Notes under the pieces: model-generated
What the model saw: the letters and a program-made list of their open reading frames with translations, nothing else
Databases searched by the model: none
What the model was told of the DNA's origin: nothing
Assembly: GCA_013202295.1 (NCBI GenBank)
Contig: JABMRT010000193.1
Coordinates: 1-35,913, forward strand
Length of the DNA stretch: 35,913 bases
From: Candidatus Zhuqueibacterota bacterium
GTDB lineage: Bacteria > Zhuqueibacterota > QNDG01 > JABMRT01
Direction of reading: 5' to 3'
Program-made: the position numbers and the translations under genes
Part shown: positions 33,246 through 35,913 of the stretch, in pieces
How positions within the stretch are numbered: the stretch's first letter is position 1
Layout of the letters: each line of letters opens with the position of its first letter

Positions 33246-33809
33246 ATGGATATTGCAGTACATGTTGAGCGAGTCACATTAGACACATCCAGCAACCGCT
33301 TTGTCGTCATCCTTCGGGATGAAAAAAACAACCGTTGGCTCCCTATAGTTGTGGGGCCGGCAGAAGCCCAGGCCATTGCACTTCAAATGGAACAAGTCAC
33401 ACCGCCGCGCCCCATGACGCACGATTTAATTAAGAATGTTCTGGAGGCGTTAAAGGTTAAGATCGCCAAGGTGGTCGTGAATGATTTAAAGGACAACACT
33501 TATTTCGCAACGATTGATTTCAAAGACAATGGTTCAAATCAGGAAATTGACGCAAGACCCAGTGATGCGATCGCCATTGCGTTGAGAACGGACGCTCCCA
33601 TATTTGTTGATGAAAAAGTCATGAAAAAAGCGGCTATTTCAGAGGAAATGGAAAGTGTAGAACCGGAAATGAATGAGGAAGAACTGAAGACACTTCGGGT
33701 GGAGCTGCAACGCGCTGTGAAAGAAGAGCGCTATGAAGACGCAGCGAATTTCCGCGATAAAATTAACGATCTCCTTAAAAAATTGAAAAAGAAGAACCCT
33801 TCCAACTAA
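33246..33809 (+). CDS. Bifunctional nuclease (BFN/DUF151) domain protein with UVR motif
   Basis: A 187-aa protein. Residues 1-135 are a DUF151/BFN domain (VERVTLDTSSNRFVVILRDE, LPIVVGPAEAQAIALQM, RPSDAIAIALRTDAPIFV); plant members show DNase and RNase activity, the bacterial role being unclear. Residues 145-178 form a UvrB/UvrC (UVR) motif, ELKTLRVELQRAVKEERYED followed by AANFRDKINDL, a protein-interaction helical hairpin. GGAG lies 5 bases before the ATG, 16 bases after the TtcA-like gene. Last gene of the operon starting at 28992. Confidence 0.93.
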   Translation: MDIAVHVERVTLDTSSNRFVVILRDEKNNRWLPIVVGPAEAQAIALQMEQVTPPRPMTHDLIKNVLEALKVKIAKVVVNDLKDNTYFATIDFKDNGSNQEIDARPSDAIAIALRTDAPIFVDEKVMKKAAISEEMESVEPEMNEEELKTLRVELQRAVKEERYEDAANFRDKINDLLKKLKKKNPSN

Positions 33810-33861
33810 TTCGTTAAAACATACCCTCCTTTTTTATAAATTAGATATGGACATAAATCCC

Positions 33862-33890
33862 TTGACATTTCTTTTGTATTTATTTAATTT
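33862..33890 (+). promoter_or_regulatory. Sigma-70-type promoter of the rrf2-metY-cysK operon
   Basis: Perfect TTGACA (33862-33867), 17 bases, TAATTT (33885-33890). Expected start near 33897, inside the palindrome at 33891-33907. The leader before TTG 33927 would be about 30 bases. Confidence 0.7.
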
Positions 33891-33907
33891 ATGACTAAGT
33901 TAATCAT
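33891..33907 (+). promoter_or_regulatory. 17-bp palindromic operator, probably bound by the Rrf2 regulator
   Basis: ATGACTAAGTTAATCAT, symmetric at 7 of 8 pairs around a central G, sits directly after the -10 hexamer across the predicted transcription start. Rrf2 dimers bind such AT-rich palindromes. No second copy is seen in the window. The factor is inferred from adjacency. Confidence 0.55.
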
Positions 33908-33926
33908 ATTTATAAAGGTTTTAATT

Positions 33927-34382
33927 TTGAAAATAACTTTTAAAGGCGATTACGCGCTTAAAGCCATTCTGGATCTGTCTATGAATTCACAAAATGACGA
34001 AATCGTACCGCTTTCGATTATCTCGCGAAGGCAAGACATTCCCTTGCCTTTTCTCGAGCAGATCATGTTGAGTCTGAAGAAGGCCGGTTATGTCCATAGC
34101 CGGGCTGGCAAGGGCGGCGGCTTTTTTTTGGCGAAACGACCCGAGAACATCACATTAGGCGAAATAATCCGATTAATCGAAGGTCCCATTGAACCGATTT
34201 CCTGCGGCGTTAAGAATCAGCCATCCGGGTGCGCCGAGGAGGGACGCTGTGCATTTAGGGAGGTTTGGGTGCAAGTGACCGAAGTAATTTCCGATATCGT
34301 AGATACGGTCACTTTCGACCAAATCATGGTTCGTACACGCGAATTACAGGAACAACGAACAGAATACTCCTATCACATATAG
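33927..34382 (+). CDS. Rrf2 family transcriptional regulator (IscR/CymR-like)
   Basis: A 151-aa winged helix-turn-helix regulator. MKITFKGDYALKAILDLS is the classic N-terminus; the recognition helix region is LPFLEQIMLSLKKAGYVHSR, followed by wing GKGGGFFLAKRPENITLGEI. Three cysteines, C93, C102 and C108 (C-x8-C-x5-C), lie where IscR and NsrR hold their Fe-S cluster, so cluster sensing is plausible; B. subtilis CymR lacks these. TTG 33927 was chosen: AAAGG lies 8 bases upstream, the family N-terminus starts exactly here, and the longer ORF from 33891 would translate the operator. It lies 21 bases before a metY-like gene, pointing to control of cysteine/methionine supply, as CymR does. Confidence 0.93.
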   Translation: MKITFKGDYALKAILDLSMNSQNDEIVPLSIISRRQDIPLPFLEQIMLSLKKAGYVHSRAGKGGGFFLAKRPENITLGEIIRLIEGPIEPISCGVKNQPSGCAEEGRCAFREVWVQVTEVISDIVDTVTFDQIMVRTRELQEQRTEYSYHI

Positions 34383-34403
34383 TGCATAAACAAGGAGAAC
34401 ACC

Positions 34404-35693
34404 ATGTCCAAGACATACTCATTCGAAACCTTGGCCCTTCACGGTGGGCAGACAGTCGATTCAGAAACCCTCTCAAGAGGTGTGCCGGTTCACAGAACAA
34501 GCTCATATCTTTTTAAAGACACAGAACATGCAGCCAATCTTTTCGCATTAAAGGAATTGGGTAATATCTATACACGACTCATGAATCCCACTCATGATGT
34601 ACTTGAAAAAAGAGTTTCACTTCTGGAAGGCGGAGCAGCTTCTGTGGCCTTGGCATCCGGAACAGCAGCAATTTTCAATACGATCATCAACCTGGCATCA
34701 GCGGGAGATGAAATCGTTTCGGCCAACAATCTGTACGGCGGCTCCTACACCATGTTCGATGCCATTCTTCCCCAATTTGGCATCACTGTGAAATTTGTCA
34801 ATCCTGGTGATCCGAAATATTTTGAGAAAGCAATTACGGAAAAAACCCGCGCCGTTTATATTGAAACCATTGGAAATCCGGTGTTGGATTTTACTGATGT
34901 CGAAGCAGTGGCAAAAATTGCGCACAACCACGGATTACCACTGGTCGTGGATTCAACATTTACCACGCCCTATCTTATGCGTCCGATTGATCATGGAGCG
35001 GATATTGTGATCAACTCTTTGACAAAATGGCTCGGAGGTCATGGAACGGCCATCGGCGGTATCGTGACGGATTCAGGAAAATTTAACTGGAAAGATAGTA
35101 AATTCGACCTTTATAACGAACCAGATCCAAATTACCATGGATTAAGGTGGGCCCATGATCTGCCTGAGGCACTCGCCTCCATCGCGTTTGCACTGCGACT
35201 GCGTACGGTTCCATTGAGGAATCTGGGTGCCTGTATGTCTCCGGATAATGCGTGGATATTTCTTCAGGGGATCGAGACCTTGCCGCTGCGCATGGAGAGG
35301 CACTGCAGCAATGCCCTGGCTGTTGTAGAACATCTGGCGAAACATCCAAAAGTAGATTGGGTACGGTATCCAGGTCTAAAGGGCGATCCCGCCTATCCCG
35401 TGGCCAGTAAATATTTAACCAAAGGTTTTGGAGGCATGGTCGTCTTTGGTATCAAGGGAGGAAAGGCAGCCGGGGAAAAGTTCATTAACAACCTGACACT
35501 GATCTCGCATCTGGCCAATGTCGGTGATGCGAAAAGTCTTGCTCTCCACCCGGCAAGCACATCCCACTCCCAGCTCTCGGAAGAACAGCAACGCGAAAGT
35601 GGACTCACACCCGAACTCATCCGGCTTTCGATTGGTTTGGAACATGTAAATGACATTCTCGCAGACATCGATCAAGCGCTGTCCAAGGCATAA
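34404..35693 (+). CDS. O-acetylhomoserine/O-acetylserine sulfhydrylase (MetY-like, PLP)
   Basis: A 429-aa PLP enzyme of the Cys/Met metabolism fold-I family, predicted to add sulfide to O-acetylhomoserine giving homocysteine, possibly also to O-acetylserine. Cofactor lysine K208 lies in NSLTKWLGGHGTAIGG. Other markers: FETLALHGGQ at the N-terminus, YTRLMNPTHDVLEKRVSLLE, SGTAAIFNTIINLASAGDEI, VVDSTFTTPYLMRPIDHGAD and HPASTSHSQL near the C-terminus. Length matches MetY (about 430) rather than MetB (about 380). AAGGAG precedes the ATG. A cysK-like gene follows after 24 bases, both under the Rrf2 regulator. Confidence 0.95.
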   Translation: MSKTYSFETLALHGGQTVDSETLSRGVPVHRTSSYLFKDTEHAANLFALKELGNIYTRLMNPTHDVLEKRVSLLEGGAASVALASGTAAIFNTIINLASAGDEIVSANNLYGGSYTMFDAILPQFGITVKFVNPGDPKYFEKAITEKTRAVYIETIGNPVLDFTDVEAVAKIAHNHGLPLVVDSTFTTPYLMRPIDHGADIVINSLTKWLGGHGTAIGGIVTDSGKFNWKDSKFDLYNEPDPNYHGLRWAHDLPEALASIAFALRLRTVPLRNLGACMSPDNAWIFLQGIETLPLRMERHCSNALAVVEHLAKHPKVDWVRYPGLKGDPAYPVASKYLTKGFGGMVVFGIKGGKAAGEKFINNLTLISHLANVGDAKSLALHPASTSHSQLSEEQQRESGLTPELIRLSIGLEHVNDILADIDQALSKA

Positions 35694-35717
35694 CATTTTT
35701 GAATAAGGAGAAGGAAC

Positions 35718-35913
35718 ATGAGCCGACTCTTTAATAATATGGTAGAAACCATCGGGCACACACCCATGGTACGCATTAATAAAATAAATGAAGGATTGCC
35801 GGGCCAGGTGCTGGCGAAATTGGAATCTTTCAATCCGCTGGGTAGCGTTAAAGAGCGCATTGCGGCCGCCATGATTGAGGCTGGTGAAAAATCGGGACAG
35901 ATCAATTCAGATA
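35718..35913 (+). CDS. cysK: Cysteine synthase, N-terminal part (cut by window end)
   Basis: The first 65 codons of a fold-II PLP enzyme forming cysteine from O-acetylserine and sulfide. ETIGHTPMVRINKIN and LAKLESFNPLGSVKERIAAA are the conserved start of CysK/CysM; K45 is the Schiff-base lysine (K42 in E. coli CysK). The reading frame is open to the last base. AAGGAGAAGGA lies before the ATG. CysK and CysM/CBS cannot be separated without the C-terminal part. Confidence 0.93.
   Translation, partial: MSRLFNNMVETIGHTPMVRINKINEGLPGQVLAKLESFNPLGSVKERIAAAMIEAGEKSGQINSD

Noticed and set aside
33891-33926. ATG 33891 as start of the Rrf2 gene
   Set aside because: It coincides with the expected transcription start and operator, has no leader for a ribosome binding site, and family members begin at the KITFKGDYA segment.
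1-35913. tRNA, rRNA, CRISPR array, insertion sequence, prophage or known defence system
   Set aside because: No cloverleaf, rRNA segment, repeat-spacer array, transposase, integrase or defence-gene signature was seen by eye; a dedicated scan was not possible.

Overview
This window looks like a chromosomal segment of a Gram-negative, probably heterotrophic bacterium. Evidence for an outer membrane: lipobox lipoproteins, two predicted outer-membrane beta-barrel proteins, and a TPR lipoprotein with an FlgO/CsgG-like domain. The mix of KamA-type aminomutase, GHMP kinase/nucleotidyltransferase fusion, secreted PepF peptidase, SpoIIE phosphatase and TPR lipoprotein suggests a lineage of the FCB assemblage (Calditrichota, KSB1, Marinimicrobia or Ignavibacteria-like). 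That placement is inference; no rRNA or tRNA gene was recognised. Base composition is even, and I see no integrase, transposase, CRISPR array, phage genes or known defence locus.

Layout. (1) 72-4576, minus: mutS followed by a KamA-family radical SAM aminomutase whose substrate-pocket residues look like glutamate 2,3-aminomutase. (2) 4739-10870, plus: aldo-keto reductase; then greA behind a terminator-like hairpin, a GHMP sugar kinase fused to a GalU-like nucleotidyltransferase, a MarC membrane protein, a CDF metal exporter and two small lipoproteins. (3) 10952-16462, plus: a membrane protein of unknown family, a HAMP-GAF-PP2C (SpoIIE/RsbU) sensor phosphatase and a TPR lipoprotein, probably an envelope signalling module. 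(4) 16499-18881, minus: a PPOX flavoprotein, then (behind a strong terminator) an acidic lipoprotein and an outer-membrane barrel protein with their own promoter. (5) 18882-19600: gene-poor, with a strong hairpin and one small ORF. (6) 19594-21596, minus: a compact operon of zinc-finger methyltransferase, GNAT acetyltransferase, TM1266-like ACT protein and RDD membrane protein. (7) 21755-26853, plus: an exported glutaredoxin-like protein, a spacer with an imperfect inverted repeat, then secreted GH3 beta-glucosidase and secreted M3 oligoendopeptidase. (8) 27216-28786, plus: barrel-like envelope protein and PAT-type acetyltransferase. (9) 28992-33809, plus: a tightly packed operon of SpoIID/LytB lipoprotein, era, an alkaline-phosphatase-superfamily phosphomutase-like enzyme, a TtcA-like tRNA thiolase and a BFN-UVR protein. 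(10) 33862-35913, plus: an Rrf2 regulator with three candidate Fe-S cysteines, apparently autoregulated through a 17-bp palindrome, driving metY-like and cysK-like sulfur assimilation genes.

Starts were revised for many genes because a good Shine-Dalgarno sequence, promoter, operator or terminator sits inside the longest ORF; GTG and TTG starts are common. Promoters of the form TTGCAA or TTGACA, 17-bp spacer, TAATTT recur. Nothing here is clearly a new multi-gene system. The items most worth a second look are the predicted glutamate 2,3-aminomutase, the kinase-nucleotidyltransferase fusion, the Rrf2 operator, and the phosphomutase-like enzyme in the era operon.
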